Origin: Rachicladosporium sp. CCFEE 5018
Taxonomy: Eukaryota > Ascomycota > Dothideomycetes > Cladosporiales > Cladosporiaceae
Assembly: GCA_002077045.2 (NCBI GenBank)
Contig: KZ111148.1
Coordinates: forward strand, 444,677 to 508,676
DNA: 64,000 bases
Reading direction: 5' to 3'
Below the pieces are notes generated by a model. It was given only the letters and a program-made list of their open reading frames with translations. It ran no database searches and had not been told where the DNA came from. This document shows positions 1 through 9,094 of the stretch, piece after piece (positions within the stretch are counted from its first letter, which is position 1; every line of letters starts with the position of its first letter). A program made the position numbers and the translations under genes.

Positions 1-868
1 GCCTAGGCCCCACGTACAACAAACCCCCCACGCCCGTCATAGCCAGCCCAACCCACCAGAGCCTCTCAGCATTCACATACCTCACGACCTGCGCGCCCTC
101 GCTCCCCTCCAACTTGCTCTTCCAGTTGATCGGCACCTCGACGTCTAAGCCACGCTTACTATTCTTCGAGCGGGCTGTGGCCGTCGCGCTGGGAGGGTGT
201 AGGGTTGTGATCGGCAGCATCATGGGCGGCGACATGACGAGGTACATTGGGTTTAGCGGGGAGCCGTCGAAGCGAAAGAGGTTCAGGCGGGGGATGTTGT
301 GGTAGGGATCGATGAGGTACTCATACCGCTGTGCCTTGCGTGTCAGTACTCGTTCGCCGCCAATCAGTTCGCAGAATGCAAGCAAGCAATCATACCGTAA
401 ACAACTCCGTCTGATTATACCGCGTATACACGCTATTCCCGCCCTTACACGGCTCACTGAGCAACTGCCGCCCATCAATCGCAATAGGCGTCAGACTCAG
501 ACTCCCATTAGCATTCATAACCCAACCCCCATGCTGCCACTGCATAATCCCCGACGGACAAGCAGGGTTCGCAGGATTCGAAATGGCGCGATAGTAAGCT
601 TCCTCATAGTGCCCATCGCCCGTGAAGGAATACGAAATCCCCGTGCGCTCAGGCTCGATGAGATTCTCGTTTATGGGGTCGTAGAAGCCCTGCAGTGCTG
701 TGTTAGTAGGTTTGAGGAGAGGGCTGAGGGGGTTGTGGAGTGGCGCACAGGGCCTGTGAGGGTTTTGTTTGATTTTGTGGACCAGGTGCCGACGATGTTG
801 AAGGGCCATGTTTGGGCTGTGGAGAGGGCGACGAAGCCGAGTAGGCTGGCGGGGAGGGAGGCGCGCAT
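1..868 (-). CDS. rot1: ROT1-like ER chaperone, copy A (3' end cut by window edge)
   Basis: Exons complement(1-334, 396-689, 749-868), all phase 0, with donors GTGCGC and GTATGA and AG acceptors. The start ATG at 866-868 opens a signal peptide of about 18 residues ending at Ala-Gln. The protein then shows the conserved ROT1 series GTWSTKSN, TGPGFYDP, GISYSFTGDGHYEEAYYR, DGRQLLSEPC, YNQTELF and FDGSPLNPMYL. A hydrophobic C-terminal segment (WWVGLAMTGVGGLLYVG) is the membrane anchor. About 249 residues are present, close to the roughly 256 of the yeast protein, so little more than the stop is missing. ROT1 proteins are ER-membrane chaperones needed for beta-1,6-glucan and cell-wall synthesis and for O-mannosylation (family knowledge). 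It shares a divergent 487 bp promoter region with FAU1. Confidence 0.9.
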
Positions 869-1355
869 GGTGGGTGGACTGTATGTCGTGACCAGACTGC
901 GGTGGGTTGGGGCGCGGCTTCGCTGGATGGATACTTTGGGGGGCGGAGGATATGGAGTGCGTCGACCAATGTGTTGGAGCGGTGTTTGTGGTGGTGAACA
1001 ACGAGTATAGTGGTGGGCGGCGAGATAGATGGCAAAGACGAATGGAGTGCTGAGCGTTCACCAAGACATGTCGTCGCGGCTCAGGAAAGCACAGGCCATC
1101 ATGTCGCTCAAGTTATTCGTGGCGCAGGGCCGGACAGACATCACTTGTAGGTACCAGTACGGATGTACATATGTTAGAGAACCCAATCCCGAACCCGAAG
1201 CACTATACTATGTTGGACATGATCAATTCAGTGCTTCACCCTATATCATAGACTCGATGACTTTAACAAGGCAAGGTGAACCTACTAAACCTACTCAATC
1301 AATCAGGCCACCGGTCCCAACATCATCCTAAGCAGCACAGCCGAATGATCCTAGC
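869..1355. promoter_or_regulatory. Divergent promoter region ROT1/FAU1, copy A
   Basis: No coding potential that survives comparison with copy B. A stretch of about 60 bases around 1266-1325 is absent from copy B, an indel in the FAU1 leader. No specific binding site is claimed. Confidence 0.5.
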
Positions 1356-2233
1356 ATGTCCTGCTGTCTGGCCGAAATCCCGCCAGGCGCGCTCTCTGCC
1401 GGTGTTCGAGCACTTAAAGCTCAAGCTATGAACCAGCAAATATCCACAATTACAAGCCCCGTGACCGACATCCGGGATACAAAACATGCCCTCCGCAAAT
1501 CAATCCACTCCAAAGTGTCCGCAGCATCCAGCGACGCCCTCGTCCGACAGTCTCGCGCTGGGCAGGACCTGGTACTCACTATGTCTGAATACATGCACGC
1601 TAAGCGTATTGGAGTCTACCTGTCCATGCCCGTAGGCGAAGCCAGCACTGACATTCTGGTCCGCGATGCCCTGTACTGCGGCAAAGCGGTCTTTGTGCCC
1701 TATCTCCATCGCCCAAAGGTTCAGACTGGAAAGGGCAGGCGCGTGATGGACATGCTGCGACTGCAGGATGTGGCTGAGTATGAAGGGTTGGAGAGAGATC
1801 GGTGGGGCATTCCGAGTTTGAGTGATGAGAGTGTGGAGGGGAGAATGAATGCTTTGGGAGGAGTGGGGATCGAGGAGAGGGGAGAGGGGAAAGGGGATGT
1901 GGAGGGTGAACTTGACTTGATCGTCGTACCTGGTGTTGCGTTCGATGCAGAGGGAAGGCGACTCGGGCATGGCGCCGGATTCTACGACGAGTTCCTTACA
2001 AGGTACTGTGAGGGTGGGAAGAGGCGAAAGCCGTACTTAGGTAAATCTGCACTCATGCCCTCGTCAGAACTTAGAAACGTCCGACCAGCAATCCTGACAC
2101 ATCAATAGTCGGCTTGTGCCTCGCTGAGCAGTTCGTCGGCTCTGAGACTGAGATTCCCACCACCGAACGGGACTGGACAGTCGACGCAGTGGCCGTTGGA
2201 CATGGTCGATTCGTGACTTGTGGACATGCATAA
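1356..2233 (+). CDS. FAU1: 5-formyltetrahydrofolate cyclo-ligase, copy A
   Basis: Exons 1356-2040 and 2109-2233 give 269 residues. The intron is 68 nt (GTAAAT...AATAG), phase 1. It removes a premature stop and restores the C-terminal sequence VGLCLAEQFV...DWTVDAVAVGHGRFVTCGHA. Family signatures: R-Q-S-R-A near the N-terminus, IGVYLSMPVGEASTDILV, VFVPYLHRP, and the substrate and nucleotide site GVAFDAEGRRLGHGAGFYDEF. The enzyme converts 5-formyl-THF to 5,10-methenyl-THF with ATP, salvaging the storage folate in cytosol or mitochondrion. A second in-frame ATG at 1428 (MNQQIST) gives 245 residues and could be the true start; both ATGs exist in copy B. A charged low-complexity loop (about residues 166-186) differs strongly between copies. 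Confidence 0.9.
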
Positions 2234-2505
2234 GCACTATTGACTCGTGCAGTAGCGGCGTGAGGGCTACTCACATCGTTGACATGACCCATTGAACTCG
2301 CAGCCCGAAAGCCGGACTCTTGCGCTCTCTGTGATCCTCCCTTCAGCGCTCTCTGCGGTCTCCTTGATTGTCGCAAACTTGTGCCAGCCGGGCATAGCTG
2401 CGCAGAAGTCTCCCATGGGATTCAGGGAGCGTCGGTTCGTCGTTTTGGTGATTTTGCGTCCTTCCCATGGTTGCTTAGACGTTTCATTGATACCTCCGAC
2501 TGCGC

Positions 2506-2879
2506 TCACTCTAGCGCTTGTATCAACGAAACGTTGTCGCCCTTGAGTAATATGCGCCCTGTGTCCTGATTAGCAAAACCGTTCGGTCTCCGCATCTTTG
2601 CCTGCGGACAGCATAGGATTACATACCTAACGTCCGCCGTCCCCCATCCTCCATCTCCTCGACCTTCACCCCTCCCTTCCCCTGCTGCTTCACCTCGACC
2701 GCCTCATCCACCACCAGATTCATGAACTCATCGAACCCGCGGATTTTCCCCTCAATCCGAATCCCGACTTGCTCGTACAGCCAGATCTGCACGGTGGCGT
2801 GCGATTGCAGCAGCTTGAAGATGAAGTTTATGGGCGGGAGCAGGACTTTGCCGCCGCCGCCTCGGGGTCGACCGGACAT
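2506..2879 (-). CDS. SME1: Small nuclear ribonucleoprotein E (SmE), copy A
   Basis: Exons complement(2506-2558, 2627-2879) give 101 residues. The intron is GTATGT...TTGCTAATCAGGACACAG, phase 1, with a clear branch site. The start MSGRPRGGGG is followed by the Sm fold: VLLPPINFIFKLLQSHATVQIWLY (helix, Sm1 start), IEGKIRGFDEFMNLVVDEA (Sm1 core), and after the intron GRILLKGDNVSLIQ (Sm2 motif, essential for the RNA-binding loop). SmE is one of seven proteins of the Sm ring on U1, U2, U4 and U5 snRNAs. It is convergent with FAU1 and divergent from the SAP30-like gene. In-frame codons upstream of 2879 are ignored because the Sm family start matches this ATG. Confidence 0.93.
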
Positions 2880-3266
2880 GCTGCTTGTGAGAGTGTGGGA
2901 ACGAGTCGTGTGGAGAGCTTGTGCGTATGCTGGTCGGTTTGCAATGGGCGATTTGTTTGGCGTATCGCAGTGTTTAGTCCCTCCAAGCGCATCTCCAAGT
3001 CGAAGTTCGCGACTCGATGCCAAGCTTTGCACGGTCGTGCGAGGACGTCCGCCCTGCGTCAATGACTCGAACATGACATCACGCTGGAAATCCAATCTAC
3101 CACGCGCTCAGCACGCGACACTGCCATGCTCGTGCTCTCATCCAGCCTTTCTTGAGTGTCCTATCGCTTCATATCGTTGACGTTGTACGAACAACAGCAA
3201 TGCTTCCTCGATAACGATCAGTTTTATGCACATATCGTCTTTCGTCTGCCCTGCACTCGAAAGACA
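2880..3266. promoter_or_regulatory. Divergent promoter region SmE/SAP30-like, copy A
   Basis: 387 bp between two divergent genes. Open frames here do not keep their sequence in copy B. No specific element recognised. Confidence 0.5.
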
Positions 3267-3939
3267 ATGCCTCCCGCCAAAGCGAAACCACCAGCCGAGG
3301 ACTCGAGATCAGACGCTTCGACGATCCGTGAACGCCAGATAGCCGCCGCAGCCCATGCACGGAAGAGCAAACAGCAGACGCTTCTGAGTGGCGGCACCGG
3401 GAAAGACCTCGTCCATGGGAGCGCGCTCAAAGACCTCGCGTTAGCAAGCGCAGAAGTCGGTCCCTTTGGTCAGGAGGCTGGAGTCCGTCGAGCCTCACCC
3501 AACACAGGAAACGTAAGAACGCAAAGCTAATACGAGACCAGATGTCCTGGCACACCACGTCCCTCCCCATTCTCGACGCCTACCGCACGTCCCACTCCTT
3601 GCCCATCCCGGCAGCTTTCACAACGCCCCTCCGCCAAGCTCTCCTTACGAACCCTGGGATCGGGAGGCAGAGTCCTACAATGGCGAGGTGTAGGAGCAAA
3701 AGAAGGGTTGGGAGGGAAGTGCTGGCTACGGCTGTGAGGCGGCATTTCGGCGCCATGGCGGTGAGTGAGGGGGAGGTGGTGGTGGAGTTTGTTTATGGGG
3801 TAAGGAATAGAGGTATGTCTTTCGATGTGTGACATCAACAGCTGAAGCTGCGACTTTGAGGGAAAGTTGGACGCTGACATTGGGGACAGACAAAGCATTT
3901 CGCGTACGGTCGGCGCCGGTGTATGTGAAGAAGGGTTGA
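3267..3939 (+). CDS. sap30: SAP30-like Sin3/HDAC complex subunit, copy A
   Basis: Proposed exons 3267-3512, 3542-3812 and 3890-3939 give 188 residues. The N-terminus (MPPAKAKPPAEDSRSDAS) is charged and disordered. Exon 2 carries the Sin3-binding module: SWHTTSLPILDAYR, GIGRQSPTMARCRSKRRV, VLATAVRRHFGAMAVSEGEVVVEFVY. Exon 3 ends with DKAFRVRSAPVYVKKG. The second intron (77 nt, GTATGT...GACAG, phase 1) is clear. The first is problematic: only a 29-nt interval (GTAAGA..CTAAT..CAG) reconciles the two frames. The downstream frame is also open through it, reading K-N-A-K-L-I-R-D-Q before MSWH. The real upstream border may therefore differ. Role from family: bridges Sin3 and the Rpd3-type deacetylase for gene repression in the nucleus. 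Confidence 0.8.
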
Positions 3940-4600
3940 GATGTGAAGATAATGTATAGGCGAGGCTTGGATTGCGTATACCCCTTTGAGTATGGCGTTA
4001 AGGGACAGGAACCTGGCATTTGGACGATCATGTGGCAGACTCTATGTACCGGTCATGGAGGTCTTTCGTGAAGATAGTTCACAGTTAGCTCAATGTGCAT
4101 ATATCCCATAGACTGAGGGGCGTGCAGAATGCACCATCGCTTAAGCGTCACTCAACACAGGAAAAGTGCATATCCGAAGTCGATATCTGCTCTATTTTGC
4201 GGATCCATGGTTAGGACCATGGTGTGTCGCCGCTTCTTCATAAAGCAAGACGTAGGTACTGCTCATCTTGATGCTGCTGTAGTAGCGATCGCTATGTTGC
4301 TGGCCTCGCAGTACAACAAGTCGCAAGAACGCCAGCGACAGAGTGGCTGCTGTATCTCGCTAGTCGTGCATGCCAGACGCGCTGTGGCGGTCGCGCACAT
4401 GTACCTATGCACAGAGTCTCTTTGGGGCTTTTAGGAGAAGAATCTTTGGTCTGTTCATGTTCTCGATGATTCGGGAGTGATCGGAGGAGTTCCGCACTTT
4501 TTTGACGCAGGCCTCGGTGATGGGAACAAATGCCGTTGATGATGCATATGCTTGATGATGTATCGACTCAGCCATCGCATCTCATAGCATATCGTTCACA
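3940..4600. other. Intergenic region SAP30-like/MDJ1 with conserved block, copy A
   Basis: Contains a stretch (4213-4395) almost unchanged in copy B (two differences seen). Within it an ATG in good context (ACCATGG, 4219) opens a 71-codon frame to 4434. Both changes in the conserved part are synonymous, but the last 14 codons differ at several residues. It may be an upstream ORF, a small RNA or promoter DNA of MDJ1. Not called as a gene. Confidence 0.3.
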
Positions 4601-6331
4601 ATGGGCATAGCATCGCCGGCGCTTCTCCCTCGGGCGGCGCAGCCCTTGCGCATACTGGCCACGAGCCGACCATCTAACCACCAGCCATACAATGATCGCC
4701 CGCGAGAATCTCCCCGGCATCGACAATTCTCATCACAATCCCGCCGTCGGCCATCGGTGTCGCCCCCATCATCACAATGCTGCCTCCGCAACAATCACAA
4801 CCGGATACCCCAGCGCCGAACCTTCCATGCCTCACCGTCAATACAAGCAACGAAGAACCCCTACGATGTCCTCGGCGTCCCCAAAACCGCCTCAGCAGGC
4901 GAGATCAAGAAAGCCTACTACGGCCTAGCCAAGAAATGGCATCCAGATACCAACAAAGAGCCTCAGGCGAAGGCAAAGTTCGGCGACGCTCAGGCCGCCT
5001 ATGAAATACTCACCGACTCGAACAAGAAGGCGATGTATGATCAGTACGGCGCCGCGGCATTCGATCAAGGCGCTGGGGGCCCTGATCCTCCAGGCGGAGG
5101 AAGCCCGTTTGGCGGCGGCGGGAGTCCATTCGGTGGGTTCGGGGGCTTTGGCGGGCAGACGAGAGCAGGGACTGGAGGGGGTTTTGGCGCGGACATCAAT
5201 TTCGAGGATCTGTTTAATGCTTTTGGCGGGACTGGGGCTAGACGAGGGCGAGGCGGAGGGCCGTTCCAAGAAGAGACGCTGGTTGGGGAGAATATTGAGG
5301 TGCAGACGAATATTTCGTTCATGGATGCTGCGAAGGGCGTGGAGAAAGAGATTGTCATTACGCCGCTGGTAAAATGCGGGACGTGTAAGGGCGATGGGCT
5401 GAAGAAGGGGACGAGTCGGAGTAAATGCAAATCCTGCGACGGTACGGGCACGAGAGTACACTTCATGCAAGGCGGCTTCCAGATGGGATCTACGTGCTCT
5501 ACGTGTGGAGGACAGGGCGTCACGATACCGCGAGGGAGCGAATGTGGGACTTGCAAGGGAAACGGCGCTGTGAGGGAACGACAGACAGTGAACGTGCAGA
5601 TCCCAGGCGGGGTGGAAGACGGCATGCGATTACGAGTGATGGGCGAAGGCGACTACCCACCCACCGGCCAGGCCGCAAACCCCAACGCCCGCGCCAACAA
5701 AGGCGACCTCTACGTCTTCATCCGCGTCGCCCCAGACGCAAAATTCTCCCGCGCCGGCTCCGACGTCCTCTACACAGCTTCCATACCCCTCACAACCGCC
5801 GTTCTGGGCGGCGAAATCACCATCCCGACTCTCGACGGCGACGTCGAGGTCAAAGTCGGCACTGGCACGGGGACGGGTGATAAGATCACCATGGCAGGCA
5901 AGGGCATGAAGAAGCTGAACGCCGGGCGGAAAGCGCAGAATGGCGATTTGAGGGTTGAGTTTAAAGTGCAGATGCCGAAGTATCTTTCTGTCAACCAGCG
6001 CACGATTATTGAGATGTTGGCTGATGAGATGGGAGATAAGAGTGCGAAGCGGGTGATGAATTTGGGGCAGTTCAAGGAGCCTCCGCCACCTAGCTCTGGC
6101 TCTGCGGCAGCTGCGGCGTCTAGTACGGCGAGTAGTTCGGGGACCAGTCCGCCTACTACCGGCAGCGCGGAGGAGGAGAAACATAAGAACGAAGGGTTCT
6201 TGAAGAATCTATGGCATAATATTTCCGGGCAACATGAGCAGCATGGTCCTGGCGCTTCCGGAAGTGCGCCACCGCCATCACAAGAGAGTGAGGAGCCGCC
6301 GAAGAAGGCTTCGGGATCAGGATCGGGATAG
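4601..6331 (+). CDS. mdj1: Mitochondrial DnaJ/Hsp40 chaperone, copy A
   Basis: Single exon, 576 residues. An Arg/Ser-rich presequence ends near RRTFHASPSIQATK (about residue 85). The J domain (about 86-150) has HPD at 114-116. A Gly/Phe-rich linker follows (about 151-222). The zinc-binding region has four CxxCxGxG repeats: CGTCKGDG at 259, CKSCDGTG at 276, CSTCGGQG at 299, CGTCKGNG at 315. The C-terminal substrate-binding domain contains GDLYVFIRV and LGGEITIPTLDGDV. The tail is Ser/Pro-rich and variable. This is a class A J-protein that works with mitochondrial Hsp70 (Ssc1) in matrix protein folding. Copies A and B differ mainly in the tail (576 against 579 residues). Confidence 0.95.
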   Translation: MGIASPALLPRAAQPLRILATSRPSNHQPYNDRPRESPRHRQFSSQSRRRPSVSPPSSQCCLRNNHNRIPQRRTFHASPSIQATKNPYDVLGVPKTASAGEIKKAYYGLAKKWHPDTNKEPQAKAKFGDAQAAYEILTDSNKKAMYDQYGAAAFDQGAGGPDPPGGGSPFGGGGSPFGGFGGFGGQTRAGTGGGFGADINFEDLFNAFGGTGARRGRGGGPFQEETLVGENIEVQTNISFMDAAKGVEKEIVITPLVKCGTCKGDGLKKGTSRSKCKSCDGTGTRVHFMQGGFQMGSTCSTCGGQGVTIPRGSECGTCKGNGAVRERQTVNVQIPGGVEDGMRLRVMGEGDYPPTGQAANPNARANKGDLYVFIRVAPDAKFSRAGSDVLYTASIPLTTAVLGGEITIPTLDGDVEVKVGTGTGTGDKITMAGKGMKKLNAGRKAQNGDLRVEFKVQMPKYLSVNQRTIIEMLADEMGDKSAKRVMNLGQFKEPPPPSSGSAAAAASSTASSSGTSPPTTGSAEEEKHKNEGFLKNLWHNISGQHEQHGPGASGSAPPPSQESEEPPKKASGSGSG

Positions 6332-7263
6332 ATGGGATGTTTCACCACTCTTACGCTGCATTGGCGTTCACGCGTTGATGCGCTGACCAATGCAAGGTCT
6401 TGTATGTATAGTATAGATACGACTGATCTTGTGTATAGTATTGGAGCACTACATCTTCCACAACACGTTCAGCTAGTCTATGTCAAGCGTCTGGATTGCG
6501 AGACCTCGTATAATCACCATGCGCATGATCAGGCGAAGACGTGGTCGGAGCGATTCGCTGATAGGTACACCACTGGGCACTCTGCAGTAGGCTGGGAGAC
6601 AGGCACGTTGAATGCGAAAACCTTGAAGTTATGGCCGAATTTGGCTACATAGGTACTTTGAGGACGCTGACCCATCTCCTGGTAGGTATGCTGCAGTATA
6701 GACACGACTGACTTGTGCATAGTATGCTGGCACGGATTCCGCATTTTCACACGCGCCTTTGCCGAGGACACGGACTGGCAGATGCGCGAGCTCTCGTACC
6801 GTGTTCCTGCCAACTCGCCATAGATGTGGCAGCATCGGCACGCTGGCCTGTACAGGCAAGACGGGACGGCTCTGCACTCGATACGAGCAATTAGAGTGCA
6901 GAAGATGGTCTGTTGTAGAATAAGAACACATGCAGAAATGCTGGCCCTGACCCTCGCAGGAAGTGATCCGCGATGTGACAAGGACTGGAAACTCATTGCG
7001 TCCTCAGTGAGTGACGCGCCCCGTTGACATGGAAGAAAATGTTGTTGCGTCTGTTTGAAGACGCCTGGTTCGGTCTGTCCATAACTACGTCTTTCGCCCT
7101 TATCGCTTGACTCATCTTTCTTGTCAAAGCTACCCCTTCACCTGATCTCGACGCACTCTCTGCACACACCTCAATACCAAACAGAGCGCCCACACTTAGT
7201 ACTTCGACCACAACTCGCGAACTAAATCGGCTACACTTATCACATCGACCACCACACGCCAAG
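6332..7263. other. Intergenic region MDJ1/collagen-like gene, copy A
   Basis: 932 bp without recognised gene. Frames present here are not kept in copy B, where the equivalent region is longer because of an insertion at 30953-31395. The empty insertion site lies near 6778-6800. Confidence 0.5.
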
Positions 7264-8620
7264 ATGCTCTGCTCAAGCAAGCTCTACTTGGCCCTCGGGC
7301 TCTGCAGCGCTCTCCACGCAACATCCGCCAGTGCCCGAGTGATCCCCAGACATGCCGTCCCTTCCTCGAACGTGATTCTACCTCCCGTCCTACAACCCGC
7401 ACCCATCAGCTCGCCCAACATCGAAAACAACCGCGACCTCCGCGCTAACCACCCCGGCCTCGCGCACTGCCTGGCCGCCAACCCCACAACTGTGCAGCTC
7501 TCACCGACTCGCGTACTCCCCCGCGGAGACCCAAGGAAGACCTTCATCGGCGCGCCACACGCCGTCTATAACTACGACGGGCCCCACGGCATCTTTAACC
7601 GACTCCGACCACGGCTTTGTGCTGCCCGAGGGGTGGCAGAAAGCTGACTGGCATTCGACGAAGAATTCGAAGCCGGTGTGGGTTATGGATGAAGCTAAGG
7701 CGAAGCCTATTGCACGTGGTAGGGATGGCAAGTGGTATTATGAGGATGGGATGGAAGTTACGCGGCCGATTACTTGGGAGGGGGATGCTGGGAAGTTGGG
7801 GGAGGGTGGGAAGCCAGGAGAGGTTGGGAAGCCAGGTGAGGCCGGCAAGCCAGGTGGTATTGGTAAGCCAGCCGACAACTGATTACCCCCTGGCGCCATC
7901 TCGCTAGCAGGTCCTCAACCTCATCCTATGGCTCCGCCACCAGCAGCGAAGCCCGATTCCTTCTCGCCGTCTAAGCCGAACCCCAACAACGACCACCCAG
8001 TAGCGCAGCAGTCCAAGCCCGAGTCCAAACCGGAGTCCTCGAATCCCCACACCGGCATGATGGCCCTACTCAGCGACCTGGCAGACAACGGCTTCCACGC
8101 GCCTGGCAAGCACGACCACAAGCCTGAGTCGAAACCCACAGAACCGTTTGGGTAGCCGGCACAGCCACACGCGAAGACAGACGCGCAAGCTCACCCAATC
8201 ACTCATATGCTCGACGCGTGGGCGGAGGGTGCCAAGGCGGGTAACGAGGCTGCAGAGGCGGCTGGCGAAGACGAAGGCGAGGGTGTCCCAGGGCATGGTT
8301 CTGGTGGCGAGGCCGGCGGACGAGGGAAAGATGGCAAGGATGGGAAGGATGGGAAGGAAGCTGGCAAGGGGAGAATGGGGGGTAATGGGGCGGGCACTGG
8401 CGGGAAGGCCTCGGACTCTTTGGGTGGGCAGGGTATGTCGGGCGCTGGGAATGGGGTGATGGGATTCGGTGGTCCGAGTTTCGGTGGGTTCGGCGGAGAG
8501 GGCTCGTCGAGCGGCGGCGGGGGGGAAGGGCCGTCGAGTGGTGAGGGCGAGGGTTCGTCTAGCAGTAGTGGTGGGGACGGTTCGTCTGGTAGTGGTGGTG
8601 GTGGTGGTGGTGGAATTTAG
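7264..8620 (+). pseudogene. Collagen-like secreted protein, copy A, broken by one frameshift and two stops
   Basis: The ATG at 7264 opens a signal peptide (MLCSSKLYLALGLCSALHA) and runs in frame to about 7594. There copy A has ttt where B has tt (atctttaacc), shifting the frame. The correct frame resumes as VLPEGWQKADWH and meets TGA at 7880 (Gly codon GGA in B) and TAG at 8153 (Lys codon AAG in B). The rest reads to the TAG at 8618-8620 as a Gly/Ser-rich tail ending in a GGT run. Domains as in copy B: secreted leader, a WYYEDGMEVTRPITWE segment, a GKPGEA-type collagen-like stretch (7790-7861, four six-residue units), a Pro/Ser/Lys linker, an acidic helix (MLDAWAEGAKAGNEAAEAAG) and the Gly-rich tail. 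No known function. Base-calling errors could explain the frameshift but hardly both stops. Confidence 0.8.
7790..7861 (+). repeat. 18-bp collagen-like minisatellite, 4 units (copy A)
   Basis: Four imperfect 18-base units encoding GKLGEG, GKPGEV, GKPGEA and GKPGGI. The equivalent tract in copy B has eight units. Confidence 0.85.
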
Positions 8621-9094
8621 AGTGTGAACTGGGAAGCTGCGGGTTCGGGGAGCAAGGAGACGATTGTGAATTTTGCGCCGCGTGGGATTGGAGTTCAGCT
8701 ACTAGGAATGGGACTGCTGTTGAGGCAGCGAATTGGTGCATGATCGCGCACTGATTTGAAGCTCGCATCTGGAGCGTTCGTTGAGGGCAGGTCAGCTACA
8801 TTGGTCGGCATTTCGTAAGTGGTGTGCAGATGAGGCTGCTTTGTTGGACGTCGTCAAGTCTCTGCATCTTCGCTTCGCGTTTCTCCTCTCGAATGCTGCT
8901 GACGTCCGCCGCATCTCAATAAAGCTGATCGTACCCTGGAACATGACTGGACCCAATACCTGGGGTCAGACAGAGAGGTCAAAGCCACACCATGGTGGGC
9001 CACGCCGAATTTTCTGGTTCCCAGATAAGTCAAACATTGCCGTCCTCGTCTTCGACGGCCACTCCGTTACACGCTATTTCCAGTCTGAGGAATC
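8621..9094. other. Intergenic region between the two secreted-protein genes, copy A
   Basis: 474 bp, presumably the 3' end of the collagen-like gene and the promoter of the Kex2-repeat gene. It aligns well with copy B, including the last 100 bases before the ATG. No specific element recognised. Confidence 0.5.

Noticed and set aside
312..1010. Plus-strand open frame of 232 codons opposite ROT1
   Set aside because: Antisense shadow of the ROT1 exons. The copy B equivalent is interrupted, and its residues are Arg/Pro-rich as expected for reverse-frame readings.
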